Assembly (NCBI GenBank): GCA_015654965.1
Contig: JAATGD010000156.1
Location: forward strand, 1 to 27,316
Source of the DNA: Hyphomicrobiales bacterium
GTDB taxonomy: Bacteria > Pseudomonadota > Alphaproteobacteria > Rhizobiales > Rhizobiaceae
Direction: 5' to 3'
DNA: 27,316 bases
In this document: one piece after another, positions 1 through 8,719 of the stretch
How positions within the stretch are numbered: position 1 is the stretch's first letter
Layout: the number at the start of each line of letters is the position of its first letter
Made by a program: the position numbers and the translations under genes
The notes under the pieces: generated by a model
Databases searched by the model: none
Seen by the model: the letters and a program-made list of their open reading frames with translations, nothing else
What the model was told of the DNA's origin: nothing

Positions 1-937
1 AACCCAGCCCACGCCGAATATCGTCGGCTGAAATGCCCAACTCATGTGCCACGGCAATCGCAGCGGTCGCATTGGACACGTTGTGTAGTCCCGGCATCGG
101 CAGGCGAAGATCCTTGATCTCGACCGTCTCGCCCTTGCGCGAACGGATCAGCACGTCGAACAGATTAACCGCGCCTTCCATGCGCTGATTGACGAAACGC
201 ACATCGGCCTGCGGGTTCTGTCCATAGGTGATGATACGGCGATCCTCAATGCGGCCGACCAGCGCCTGCACTTCCGGGTGATCAAGGCACATAACGCCAA
301 AACCATAGAAAGGCACATTCTCGACGAACTGCCGGAAGGCCGCGCGCACATTGTCGAAACTTCCGTAATGATCGAGATGTTCCGGGTCTATATTGGTGAC
401 GACCGCGACATCGGCGGGCAATTTGAGGAAAGTGCCGTCGCTTTCATCGGCTTCCACAACCATCCAGTCGCCATCGCCCATGCGGGCATTGGTGCCGTAA
501 GCGTTGATGATGCCGCCATTGATCACGGTCGGATCGAAATGCCCCGCATCGAGCAATGCAGCCACCATGGAGGTGGTCGTGGTCTTGCCATGCGTGCCGC
601 CAATGGCGACCGCACGACGGAACCGCATCAATTCGGCCAGCATCTCGGCGCGGCGCACGATCGGCAGCAGTTTTTCGCGCGCGGCGATGAGTTCCGGATT
701 GCTCTTCTTGATGGCGGTCGAGACGACAATCACTTCCGCGTCGCCAATGTTTTCTGCCTTGTGGCCGACAAAGACCTCGATGCCCTTCTCGCGCAAGCGC
801 TGCACATTGGCGCTATCGGACTGGTCCGACCCCTGCACTTTGTAGCCGAGATTATGCAGCACTTCGGCAATGCCGCTCATGCCGATGCCGCCAATTCCGA
901 TGAAATGGACAAGCCCGATATTCAGCGGCATTTTCAT
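1..937 (-). CDS. murC: UDP-N-acetylmuramate--L-alanine ligase MurC (partial, C-terminus beyond left edge)
   Basis: MurC is the cytoplasmic ATP-dependent ligase that adds L-alanine to UDP-MurNAc, the first amino acid of the peptidoglycan stem. The 312 visible codons start MKMPLNIGLVHFIGIGGIGM, with the Rossmann-like glycine-rich loop of the Mur ligases. They carry the P-loop GTHGKTTTT (about positions 575-602) and the later motifs NGGIINAYGT, EADESDGTFL and NIDPEHLDHYG. MurC is usually about 470 residues, so roughly the last third lies outside the window. The start is set by an AAGGA ribosome site about six bases upstream and by an ATGA overlap with the murG stop, which implies translational coupling. 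An ATG two codons downstream is possible but less well placed. It is the last dcw gene visible here; murB and ddl normally follow in rhizobia (inference). Confidence 0.96.
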   Translation of the reverse strand, partial: MKMPLNIGLVHFIGIGGIGMSGIAEVLHNLGYKVQGSDQSDSANVQRLREKGIEVFVGHKAENIGDAEVIVVSTAIKKSNPELIAAREKLLPIVRRAEMLAELMRFRRAVAIGGTHGKTTTTSMVAALLDAGHFDPTVINGGIINAYGTNARMGDGDWMVVEADESDGTFLKLPADVAVVTNIDPEHLDHYGSFDNVRAAFRQFVENVPFYGFGVMCLDHPEVQALVGRIEDRRIITYGQNPQADVRFVNQRMEGAVNLFDVLIRSRKGETVEIKDLRLPMPGLHNVSNATAAIAVAHELGISADDIRRGLG

Positions 938-2073
938 GGCCGATTTCCTTCTTTGAATTCCTGAACTGAGTTTCCGGATGCAATAGCCTCTGCCAGATCG
1001 GCAAGCAACTGCGCTGCATCGGGTTTTCCGACACTTTTGGCAGCCTTGGCCTGCGCTGCAAGCCTTTCAGGCTCATTCATGGCCGCTTGAATGTGTTGCG
1101 CAAGCCGCTCAGGCGTCAATTCCGCCTGTCGCACCACCACGCCACCGCCCACGGCTGCGAGGGCTGCGGCATTGGCCGCCTGATCGTGATCGAGTGCATG
1201 GGGAAAGGGTACCAGAATGGCCGGACGGCCGATAACCGTGATTTCCGAAACGGTCGATGCGCCCGAACGCGAAATGATGAAATGCGCGTCAGCAATGCGT
1301 GCAGGCATATCGTTGAAGAAAGGGGCGACATCGGCAGGCACGCCAAGTTTTGCATAGGCGTCGCGCACCAAGGCCTCGTCTTCCTTGCGCGCCTGCTGGG
1401 TAATCAGCAGCCGCTCACGGTCCTTTTGCGGCAGGAGCGCAATGGCTGCCGGAATGGCATTTGAGAAAAACTGCGCGCCCTGACTGCCGCCAAAGACCAG
1501 CAGACGAAACCGCTCGCCAGCTTTCGCAGGCCTGTAATCTGTGGCCGCTGCCGCAAGCACTGGCGGGCGCACCGGATTGCCGGTGGTCACTGTTTTCGAT
1601 GCAAAAGCGCCGCTCGTCTCAGGCAAAAACCCGCCCGCAATGGCATTGACGCGGGACGCCAGTCCCTTGTTGGCGCGTCCCATGACGGCATTTTGTTCAT
1701 GGACCATCGTGGCAATATTCATGCGACTGGCCGCATAGAGCGGCGGCAGGGTCGGATAACCACCAAACCCCACCACGAGTTTGGGTTTCAGCCGACGAAA
1801 CAGTTTGCGCGAATCGAGATTGCCCTGCCAGAGCGACCGGAAGGTCTTGAGAAGGGCTATCGGATTTTTGCCCGCAATCGTCGCCGAACGGATGACATGC
1901 ACATGGTTCTCGTCAAAAGCACCGGCAAAACGCTGTGCGCGGGCATCGGTCGCCAGATGCACATCCCAGCCGCGGACTTTCAACTCATGCGCCAGCGCTT
2001 CGGCGGGGAACAAATGTCCGCCCGTGCCGCCTGCGGCCAGTACGATCACACCACGACTGCTCAGCTTATCCAT
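934..2073 (-). CDS. murG: MurG, undecaprenyl-PP-MurNAc-pentapeptide GlcNAc transferase
   Basis: MurG is the peripheral inner-membrane glycosyltransferase (GT28) that transfers GlcNAc from UDP-GlcNAc to lipid I, giving lipid II. The 379-residue product has the N-terminal glycine-rich loop GGTGGHLFPA (residues 15-24), GFGGYP and HEQNAVMGRAN in the acceptor domain. The C-terminal donor domain has LLVFGGSQGAQ, ISRSGASTVSE and PFPHALDHDQ, all standard MurG signatures. The start has a GAGG ribosome site, and the stop overlaps the murC start by four bases. It lies 20 bp after ftsW. The length is normal for the family, perhaps slightly long because of an Ala-rich C-terminal tail. Confidence 0.97.
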   Translation of the reverse strand: MDKLSSRGVIVLAAGGTGGHLFPAEALAHELKVRGWDVHLATDARAQRFAGAFDENHVHVIRSATIAGKNPIALLKTFRSLWQGNLDSRKLFRRLKPKLVVGFGGYPTLPPLYAASRMNIATMVHEQNAVMGRANKGLASRVNAIAGGFLPETSGAFASKTVTTGNPVRPPVLAAAATDYRPAKAGERFRLLVFGGSQGAQFFSNAIPAAIALLPQKDRERLLITQQARKEDEALVRDAYAKLGVPADVAPFFNDMPARIADAHFIISRSGASTVSEITVIGRPAILVPFPHALDHDQAANAAALAAVGGGVVVRQAELTPERLAQHIQAAMNEPERLAAQAKAAKSVGKPDAAQLLADLAEAIASGNSVQEFKEGNRP

Positions 2074-2093
2074 TTTTCCTCACAACGCCCGCC

Positions 2094-3242
2094 TCACAGG
2101 GCAGGAACGCGCTCGCCCATGCCCAATGTCTGCGTCATGCGCGCTTCGGGCCTGCGGCGCGTCAATGCCAGAAGAATACCCATGGTAATGGCAATCGCCA
2201 CCAGTGACGAACCGCCATAGGAAATGAATGGCAAGGTCATGCCCTTGGCTGGCATCAGATGCAAGTTCACGGCCATGTTGATGATCGACTGGAAGCCGAA
2301 CAGGATCACGATACCCGATACGGCCAACCGCGTGAATGCATCGCGTTCGCGAAGCGCAATAGAGAGGCCACGCACCACGATGAAAGCAAACAACAGCATA
2401 ATGATGAGGCAAAGAATGATGCCATATTCTTCTGCCGCCACCGAAAAGATGAAATCCGTATGGCTGTCGGGGATGATGCGCTTGACCGTGCCTTCGCCCG
2501 GTCCCTGCCCGAACCAGCCGCCACGCAAAATGGCTTCGCGGCCCGCATCGACCTGAAACGTGTCGCCCTCGCCGGTCATGAAGCGGTTGATACGGCCCGC
2601 GACGTGATCGAACATGAGATAGGCACCAAAGGCACCGAAAACGGCCAGTCCGCCCAGAACGAGAATCCAGAACAGTGGCAATCCTGCGAGAAAGAACATC
2701 GCGCCCCAAGTGCCGGTGGTCAGCATGGTCTGGCCAAGGTCGGGCTGAAGCACCAGCAGACCGACGGTCACGCAAAACAGCAGCATGGCGAGAAAATAGC
2801 CCGGCATGTCGCCGCCACGCTCTCGCTCGGAGAAAAGCCACGCGCAGACCACCACAAAAGCCGGTTTCATGAATTCTGACGGCTGAATGGAAATGCCGAG
2901 GATGGAAATCCAGCGCCGCGCGCCCTTCACCTCGATGCCGAAGAACAACGCGCCCACCATGAGAAGAAGCGATACCCCGAGCAGAATCAGCGCAAAGCGC
3001 CGCACATGACGCTGCGAGAAAAACGACACCCCGATCATCACGGCAACCGCTGGCACCATGAAGAAAATCTGCCGCTCGACGAAATGAAAACCGTCAAGCC
3101 CGATACGCTGCGCAACCGCCGGACTTGCCGCAAAGGACAGCAGGATGCCAAGCCCCATCAGGCCAAGACATGCCGCCAGAAAAAAACGGTCGATCGTCCA
3201 CCACCAGTTGGCAACGGGACCACGGTCAACGCGACTCACCAT
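2094..3242 (-). CDS. ftsW: FtsW, septal peptidoglycan glycosyltransferase (SEDS family)
   Basis: FtsW is the multi-spanning inner-membrane SEDS protein that polymerises lipid II at the septum together with the transpeptidase FtsI. The 382-residue product has about ten hydrophobic segments. It contains the family signatures VKGARRWI (just after the first membrane pairs), QPSEFMKPAFV and, near the C-terminus, GMTLPFISYGGSS. Its ATG overlaps the murD stop by one base (TAATG), with a GGAGGGG ribosome site inside the end of murD. It shares the operon with its partner ftsI. The SEDS homologue RodA could look similar, but the dcw location identifies FtsW. Confidence 0.96.
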   Translation of the reverse strand: MVSRVDRGPVANWWWTIDRFFLAACLGLMGLGILLSFAASPAVAQRIGLDGFHFVERQIFFMVPAVAVMIGVSFFSQRHVRRFALILLGVSLLLMVGALFFGIEVKGARRWISILGISIQPSEFMKPAFVVVCAWLFSERERGGDMPGYFLAMLLFCVTVGLLVLQPDLGQTMLTTGTWGAMFFLAGLPLFWILVLGGLAVFGAFGAYLMFDHVAGRINRFMTGEGDTFQVDAGREAILRGGWFGQGPGEGTVKRIIPDSHTDFIFSVAAEEYGIILCLIIMLLFAFIVVRGLSIALRERDAFTRLAVSGIVILFGFQSIINMAVNLHLMPAKGMTLPFISYGGSSLVAIAITMGILLALTRRRPEARMTQTLGMGERVPAL

Positions 3243-4645
3243 TAGCTTTCCCCTCCAATCGAGACGACGCCGGGCAGCGACAGAACGGCAGCGCGAAAGG
3301 CGTCACCGCGTTTTTCAAAATTCTGGAACTGGTCAAAGCTTGCGCAGGCGGGCGACAACAATACGACCGGCTCTGAATGAACATCATTGCCCGCGTCGCG
3401 TGCGGCGTGTTCCACGGCGACCGCCAGCGTGTCGGAAATCTCGAAAGGCACACTATCGCCCAGCGTTGCGGCGAATTGTGCCGCCGCTTCCCCGATCAGA
3501 TAAGCCTTGGCGATACGCGGAAAAAAGCCTGCAAGCGAGGCAATGCCGCCGGATTTGGGAACCCCACCGGCGATCCAGTAGATGTTTTCAGCAAAAGACG
3601 ACAAAGCAGGCGCGGTCGCTTCCGCATTGGTCGCCTTGGAATCATTGACGAACAAAACCTTGCCACGCCGCCCGACCTGTTCCATGCGATGCGCAAGGCC
3701 CGGAAAACTTTTGATGCCGACCCGGATTTCTTCAAGGCTCAAACCGACCGCAAGACAGGAAACGATGGCCGCAAGCGCGTTCTGCGCATTATGCGCGCCG
3801 CGCAACGAGCCGATGCCTTCAAGAGAAGCCAGTTCGCAAACCGCGCCATCATGCGCATGAAACAGCTTTGCGCCATCGGCAAAATAGCCGTTTTCAAGCC
3901 GCTTTTCCTTGGAGATTCGCGCAACATTCACGCCTTTTGCTGCAAGTTTTTCAGCAATCGCCATGCAATAAAGATCGTCCACGCCGACAATGGCCGTGCC
4001 GCTTGCCGCAACCAGCCGCTCTTTAATTGCGGCATAATTTTCCATCGAGCCATGCCGGTCGAGATGATCGGGCGTCAGGTTGAGCAGAATGCCCGCTGTC
4101 GGGTTGAGCGAAGGGGCCAGATCGACCTGATAGGACGAGCATTCGATCACATAGAAACGATCAGATGCAGGGGGCTCAAGGCTCAGAATCGCCGTACCAA
4201 TATTGCCGCCAAGCTGCATATCGCGGCCTGATGAGCGGATGATATGGGCAATCAGCGCCGTGGTGGTCGATTTGCCATTGGTGCCGGTGATAGCGATGAA
4301 CGGGCAATCGGGTGCTGTCATATTGCGCTCGCGCACGAACAATTCGACATCGCCGATGATTTCAACACCCACCGCATGCGCCAGATCAACGCTCCAATGC
4401 GGCTTGGGATGGGTCAACGGCACGCCCGGCGAGAGCACGAAAGCGGAAAACTGCGACCAGTCGGCTTTACGCAAATCACCCGTGGCAATGCCCGCACTTT
4501 GCGCGCGTGCCACACTGTCAGGATTGTCGTCCCATGCCACGATCCGCGCGCCCCCGGCCACAATGGCCTTGGCCGTGGCAATACCCGAGCCGCCCAGTCC
4601 GAAGAGGGCGACGGTCTTGTTTTCAAGCGCGGTGATCGGGATCAT
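3242..4645 (-). CDS. murD: UDP-N-acetylmuramoyl-L-alanine--D-glutamate ligase MurD
   Basis: MurD is the cytoplasmic ATP-dependent ligase that adds D-glutamate to UDP-MurNAc-L-Ala. The 467-residue product has an N-terminal nucleotide-binding fold (ALFGLGGSGIA, residues 13-23) and the P-loop GTNGKSTTT at 121-129. It also has NIGTAIL, the metal-binding stretch NLTPDHLDRHGSMENYAAIK and the C-terminal-domain motif LLSPACASFDQFQNFEKRG, which is diagnostic for MurD. The length is typical. The gene sits 10 bp after mraY with a TAAGG-type ribosome site, and it ends in a TAATG overlap with ftsW. Confidence 0.97.
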   Translation of the reverse strand: MIPITALENKTVALFGLGGSGIATAKAIVAGGARIVAWDDNPDSVARAQSAGIATGDLRKADWSQFSAFVLSPGVPLTHPKPHWSVDLAHAVGVEIIGDVELFVRERNMTAPDCPFIAITGTNGKSTTTALIAHIIRSSGRDMQLGGNIGTAILSLEPPASDRFYVIECSSYQVDLAPSLNPTAGILLNLTPDHLDRHGSMENYAAIKERLVAASGTAIVGVDDLYCMAIAEKLAAKGVNVARISKEKRLENGYFADGAKLFHAHDGAVCELASLEGIGSLRGAHNAQNALAAIVSCLAVGLSLEEIRVGIKSFPGLAHRMEQVGRRGKVLFVNDSKATNAEATAPALSSFAENIYWIAGGVPKSGGIASLAGFFPRIAKAYLIGEAAAQFAATLGDSVPFEISDTLAVAVEHAARDAGNDVHSEPVVLLSPACASFDQFQNFEKRGDAFRAAVLSLPGVVSIGGES

Positions 4646-4655
4646 CTCTTTAGCC

Positions 4656-5738
4656 TTATCTCAGCTTCAATGTCGAAAGGCCGATCATGGCGAGGATGAT
4701 CGCCACGATCCAGAAACGGATCACGACCTGACTTTCCGTCCAGCCCTTTTTCTCGAAATGATGATGGATGGGGGCCATCAGGAACACACGCTTGCCGGTC
4801 ATCTTGAAAGACGCCACCTGAATGATCACCGACAGCGCTTCCACCACGAACAACCCGCCGATGATGGCGAGCACGATTTCATGCTTGGTAGCAACTGCCA
4901 CCGCCCCCAGCATACCGCCCAATGCAAGCGAACCGGTATCGCCCATGAAGATGGCAGCCGGCGGCGCATTGAACCACAGAAAGCCGAGGCCCGCGCCGAT
5001 GACAGCACCGAGCACGACAGCAAGTTCACCTGTTCCCGGCACGAAATGGATTTGCAGGTAATCGGCAAAAATCGCGTTACCCGAAAGATAGGCGATGAAG
5101 CCAAAGGATGCGGCGGCAACCATGACCGGCACGATGGCAAGCCCGTCAAGCCCGTCGGTGAGGTTGACGGCATTGCCAGCACCCACCATGACGAAGGCTG
5201 CAAAAGGAATGAAGAACCAGCTCAGATTGACGACGAACTGCTTGGCAAACGGAAAGGTCAGCGATGAGGAGAACGGCTCCTGCCCTGCGCGCATGATGAC
5301 GAAAGCAGCGATTGCCGCAATCAGGAACTCGATACCGAGACGCGCCTTGCCGGAAAAGCCCTTGTCGGACTGTTTGGTCACCTTCAGATAATCATCGTAA
5401 AAGCCGATTGCCCCGAAGCCGACCGTGACCACGAGCACCACCCAGACATAGACGCTGGAAAGATTGGCCCAGAGCAGACATGACACCAGAATGCCGGTCA
5501 TGATCATCAGCCCGCCCATGGTGGGCGTACCGGCTTTCTTGAAATGGGTCTGCGGCCCGTCGGCGCGGATCGGCTGCCCCTTGCCCTGACGCACGCGCAG
5601 CGACCTGATGATCGCCGGGCCAAACAGGAACACGATGAGTGCCGACGTGATCATCGCGCCCCCGGTGCGGAAGGTGATGTAGCGGAACACGTTCAACGGC
5701 GTCATGTGTTCGGCAAAGGCAGTAAGCAGCATTAACAT
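4656..5738 (-). CDS. mraY: MraY, phospho-MurNAc-pentapeptide transferase
   Basis: MraY is the integral membrane enzyme that transfers phospho-MurNAc-pentapeptide to undecaprenyl phosphate, making lipid I. The 360-residue protein has about ten membrane segments. The catalytic and substrate motifs are DDYLK (115-119), NLTDGLDGLA (192-201), MGDTGSLALGG (from 265) and the PIHHHFEKKGW loop with the triple histidine at 325-327. The length is the family norm. It lies between murF (21 bp) and murD (10 bp) in the operon, placing the membrane step among the cytoplasmic ligases, as in most dcw clusters. Confidence 0.97.
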   Translation of the reverse strand: MLMLLTAFAEHMTPLNVFRYITFRTGGAMITSALIVFLFGPAIIRSLRVRQGKGQPIRADGPQTHFKKAGTPTMGGLMIMTGILVSCLLWANLSSVYVWVVLVVTVGFGAIGFYDDYLKVTKQSDKGFSGKARLGIEFLIAAIAAFVIMRAGQEPFSSSLTFPFAKQFVVNLSWFFIPFAAFVMVGAGNAVNLTDGLDGLAIVPVMVAAASFGFIAYLSGNAIFADYLQIHFVPGTGELAVVLGAVIGAGLGFLWFNAPPAAIFMGDTGSLALGGMLGAVAVATKHEIVLAIIGGLFVVEALSVIIQVASFKMTGKRVFLMAPIHHHFEKKGWTESQVVIRFWIVAIILAMIGLSTLKLR

Positions 5739-5759
5739 AAGAAGACCCCTCGAAAACCG

Positions 5760-7205
5760 CTATTCCGCCGCCACGACCGGCGGAAACTTGGCGGTCAGCG
5801 CCTTGACGATCCTGGCAAATCCCAACCCTTGCGATGCCTTCACCATGATGACATCGCCCGGACGGACCGCCTTGACCACCAGCGGCAACAATTCATCGGT
5901 GCTCTGCCTGTATTCGGTGTGAATTTCAACCGGCAAGGCATTTTTGAGCACCGCCATTTCGCGTCCGCCGATGAAAAGCGCGTTCACTTCCGCATCCACG
6001 ATCGGGCGCGCCAGATCGGCATGCAGTTTTCCCGACTGACGGCCCAGTTCCAGCATATCCCCCAGAACAGCAATACGGCGACCCTTTTGCCCACGGACCG
6101 AACCATCCGGCACAGTTGTGTGCAGCAGCGCGAGCGAGGCGCGCATCGAGGTCGGATTGGCATTATAACTTTCATCGATCAGCGTGAAGAAACCGCCATC
6201 GGGATGTTGGAGCACGTGGCGCGCACCGCGTCCACCTTCCGCTTCAAGCGTTGCCATGGCTATGACCACCTTGGCGATATCAGCGCCGACGAGATCGGCA
6301 GCGCCCAGAACGGCCAGCATGTTCTGCACGATATGACGCCCCGGCATACCGACCTTGACCACGGCTTCGTCTTGGCCGATCTTCACCGTCATGCAGGAAC
6401 AACTCACATGCAGCTTGACCTCGCGCAGACGATAATGCGCGCGCGCATTCTCACCAAACGTCACGATATGTTCGACACCGGCTTTGCCCGCCAGTTCCTC
6501 AAGCTGTTTGAAGCGCTTGTCGTCGCGATTGAGGAGCGCATAGCCACCCGGAACAATGCCTTCAAAAATCTCGGCCTTGGCAGCGGCGATTTCCTCCAGA
6601 TTGGCGAAATGCCCAAGATGGGCGGGAGCAACCAGCGTGATCAGCGCCACATGCGGGCGCACCATCTTCACGAGTGGTCGGATTTCGTCGGCATGATTCA
6701 TGCCGATCTCGAAGATACCGTAATCGGTATTGAGCGGCATGCGGGCAAGCGTCAGCGGCACACCCCAGTGATTGTTGAACGAGGCAACCGATGCATGCAC
6801 CTTGCCTGCTTCCGATAATACATGCCGCAGCGCTTCCTTGGTCGTCGTCTTGCCGACAGAACCGGTGACCGCGATGATCTGCGCCTTTGAACGATCGCGC
6901 GCCGCGATCCCCAGTTTGGTAAGCGCCTCCAGAACGTCATCGACGACGATCATCGGCACTTTTACATTGCCGAAAGCAGGCAGGCGATGTTCGGCGACAA
7001 CCAGCAACCCCGCACCGGCTGCCATGGCAGAGGTGGCAAAATCATGCCCGTCGAACTGGTCGCCCTTGATGGCGAAAAAAGCCTCTCCGGGCTTCAACGT
7101 GCGGCTGTCGATGGAAATGCCGGTAATCCCCGCCGGAAGGGTTCCGACTGGACGCCCTTCCATTGCTTCCACCATTGCATCGGATGTCCAGAGCCAGTCA
7201 CTCAT
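5760..7205 (-). CDS. murF: UDP-N-acetylmuramoyl-tripeptide--D-alanyl-D-alanine ligase MurF
   Basis: MurF is the last cytoplasmic ligase of the pathway, adding D-Ala-D-Ala to UDP-MurNAc-tripeptide. The 481-residue product has the N-terminal SIDSRTLKPGEAFFAIKG motif shared by MurE and MurF, the P-loop GSVGKTTTKEAL (115-126) and ASFNNHWGVPLTLA. It also has EIGMNHADEI, which distinguishes MurF, and DESYNANPTSMRASL. The ATG overlaps the murE stop by four bases (ATGA), so the two consecutive ligases are translationally coupled. The length is slightly above that of E. coli MurF and normal for rhizobia. Confidence 0.96.
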   Translation of the reverse strand: MSDWLWTSDAMVEAMEGRPVGTLPAGITGISIDSRTLKPGEAFFAIKGDQFDGHDFATSAMAAGAGLLVVAEHRLPAFGNVKVPMIVVDDVLEALTKLGIAARDRSKAQIIAVTGSVGKTTTKEALRHVLSEAGKVHASVASFNNHWGVPLTLARMPLNTDYGIFEIGMNHADEIRPLVKMVRPHVALITLVAPAHLGHFANLEEIAAAKAEIFEGIVPGGYALLNRDDKRFKQLEELAGKAGVEHIVTFGENARAHYRLREVKLHVSCSCMTVKIGQDEAVVKVGMPGRHIVQNMLAVLGAADLVGADIAKVVIAMATLEAEGGRGARHVLQHPDGGFFTLIDESYNANPTSMRASLALLHTTVPDGSVRGQKGRRIAVLGDMLELGRQSGKLHADLARPIVDAEVNALFIGGREMAVLKNALPVEIHTEYRQSTDELLPLVVKAVRPGDVIMVKASQGLGFARIVKALTAKFPPVVAAE

Positions 7206-8668
7206 GCCTTATGCTCCTCAAGACGCGCAGCAAGCGCTGCGGCGACCTCGGCATGATCTGAAAACGGCAAGGTGCGGTCGCCAACGATCTGGCCTTCTTC
7301 ATGCCCCTTGCCTGCGACCACGAGCGTATCACCCGGCATCATCATGGCAACGGCTGTGAAAATCGCTTCACGCCGGTCACCGATTTCGGTTGCACCGGAA
7401 CTTGCCGCCATGATTTCGGAACGGATCTGCGCAGGGACTTCCGAACGCGGATTATCGTCGGTCACGATCACCACATCAGCAAGACGCGAAGCAATCTCGC
7501 CCATGATCGGGCGCTTGCCCTTGTCACGATCACCGCCGCAGCCAAAGACCACGATCACCCGACCTGTCGTGAACGGACGCACCGATGTCAGAACATTTTC
7601 CAGCGCTTCCGGCTTATGCGCATAATCGACATAGGCAGGTGCGCCTTCTTCTGTCGCCCCCACCAGATCAAGCCGCCCGGGTGCGCCTTTGAGACGCTCC
7701 AGCGCGCGCATGGCGGCTGCAGCAGGCACGCCCGTCACCATGGCAAGACCGGCTGCGACAAGCGCATTGGCGACCTGAAAATCACCGGCCAAAGGAAGTT
7801 CGATCTCGAAAATATCGTCGGCAATGCGCACTTCCACATGCTGGCGGAAGCGGCCATGCTCGACGCGCTTGATGGTGATGAAGTCACCCTTGCGGCCGAC
7901 CGTCTTCACGTCGCATCCGGCAGCCGTGGCGGCTTCTATGGCCTGGGATGAAAAGGCATCGTCGGCAAAAATGATTGCAGGCGCCCCCTTGGGCAATAAT
8001 TGCGTGAAAAGACGCATCTTGGCGCTGAGATATTCCTCGATCGTCGCATGGTAATCCATGTGATCGCGACCGAGATTGGTGAAGGCACCGGCTGAAAGCT
8101 TCACACCATCAAGGCGGCGCTGATCAAGTCCGTGCGAGGATGCTTCCATCGCCGCATGGGTCACGCCTTCATCAGCAAGCTCGGACAGAACGCGATGCAG
8201 CTCGACCGGATCGGGCGTGGTCAGTGAATTATAATCGCTACGGATCGGCGAAAAAACGCCTGTTGTGCCAATATTGGCAGCAGGAAAGCCCGCATAGGCC
8301 CATATCTGGCGGGTGAAGGAAGCAACCGAAGTCTTACCGCTGGTGCCGGTCACAGCCACCATGATTTCGGGCTGTTTGCCGTAAAATTGCGCGGCGGCCG
8401 TGGCCAGCGCATGACGCGGGTCGTCCACATACAAGACCGGCACGCTTGCATTTTCAATCACGGCCCCCTTGGCCGCAATCACAGCACTCGCGCCACGTTT
8501 GATCGCGTCAGCGGCAAAGGCCGCGCCATCTGCTTTCACGCCTTTCAGCGCTGCGAAAAGAAAACCGCGTTCCACCTTGCGCGAATCCGATGTCACGCCG
8601 GTAATTTCCACCTCACCGTCATTACCGGAGGCCAAATCCTTGAAAAACGCGATTTCCTTCAGTCTCAT
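7202..8668 (-). CDS. murE: UDP-N-acetylmuramoyl-L-alanyl-D-glutamate--2,6-diaminopimelate ligase MurE
   Basis: MurE adds the third stem residue to UDP-MurNAc-L-Ala-D-Glu in the cytoplasm. The 488-residue product has TSDSRKVERGFLFAALKG near the N-terminus, the P-loop GTSGKTS (108-114) and MEASSHGLDQ. The DNPR motif at 405-408, in DDNPRSE, is the established signature of specificity for meso-diaminopimelate rather than lysine. I chose the ATG giving MRLKEIAFF. The frame stays open five codons further to a TTG at 8683, which has no better ribosome site and adds nothing conserved. The stop overlaps the murF start. Confidence 0.95.
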   Translation of the reverse strand: MRLKEIAFFKDLASGNDGEVEITGVTSDSRKVERGFLFAALKGVKADGAAFAADAIKRGASAVIAAKGAVIENASVPVLYVDDPRHALATAAAQFYGKQPEIMVAVTGTSGKTSVASFTRQIWAYAGFPAANIGTTGVFSPIRSDYNSLTTPDPVELHRVLSELADEGVTHAAMEASSHGLDQRRLDGVKLSAGAFTNLGRDHMDYHATIEEYLSAKMRLFTQLLPKGAPAIIFADDAFSSQAIEAATAAGCDVKTVGRKGDFITIKRVEHGRFRQHVEVRIADDIFEIELPLAGDFQVANALVAAGLAMVTGVPAAAAMRALERLKGAPGRLDLVGATEEGAPAYVDYAHKPEALENVLTSVRPFTTGRVIVVFGCGGDRDKGKRPIMGEIASRLADVVIVTDDNPRSEVPAQIRSEIMAASSGATEIGDRREAIFTAVAMMMPGDTLVVAGKGHEEGQIVGDRTLPFSDHAEVAAALAARLEEHKA

Positions 8669-8719
8669 GGCAGTCAAATCCAAATTCCGTTGTGTATCCA
8701 GATCGGTTCAAGACACGAA

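Noticed and set aside
278..964. 228-residue plus-strand open frame
   Set aside because: It lies antisense to murC, whose frame carries all the Mur ligase motifs; the opposite frame is His-rich and unlike any known protein.
4203..5267. 354-residue plus-strand open frame
   Set aside because: It crosses the antisense of the murD start and mraY. Its composition (His, Asp, Arg rich, no domain) is that of a shadow of a GC-rich gene.
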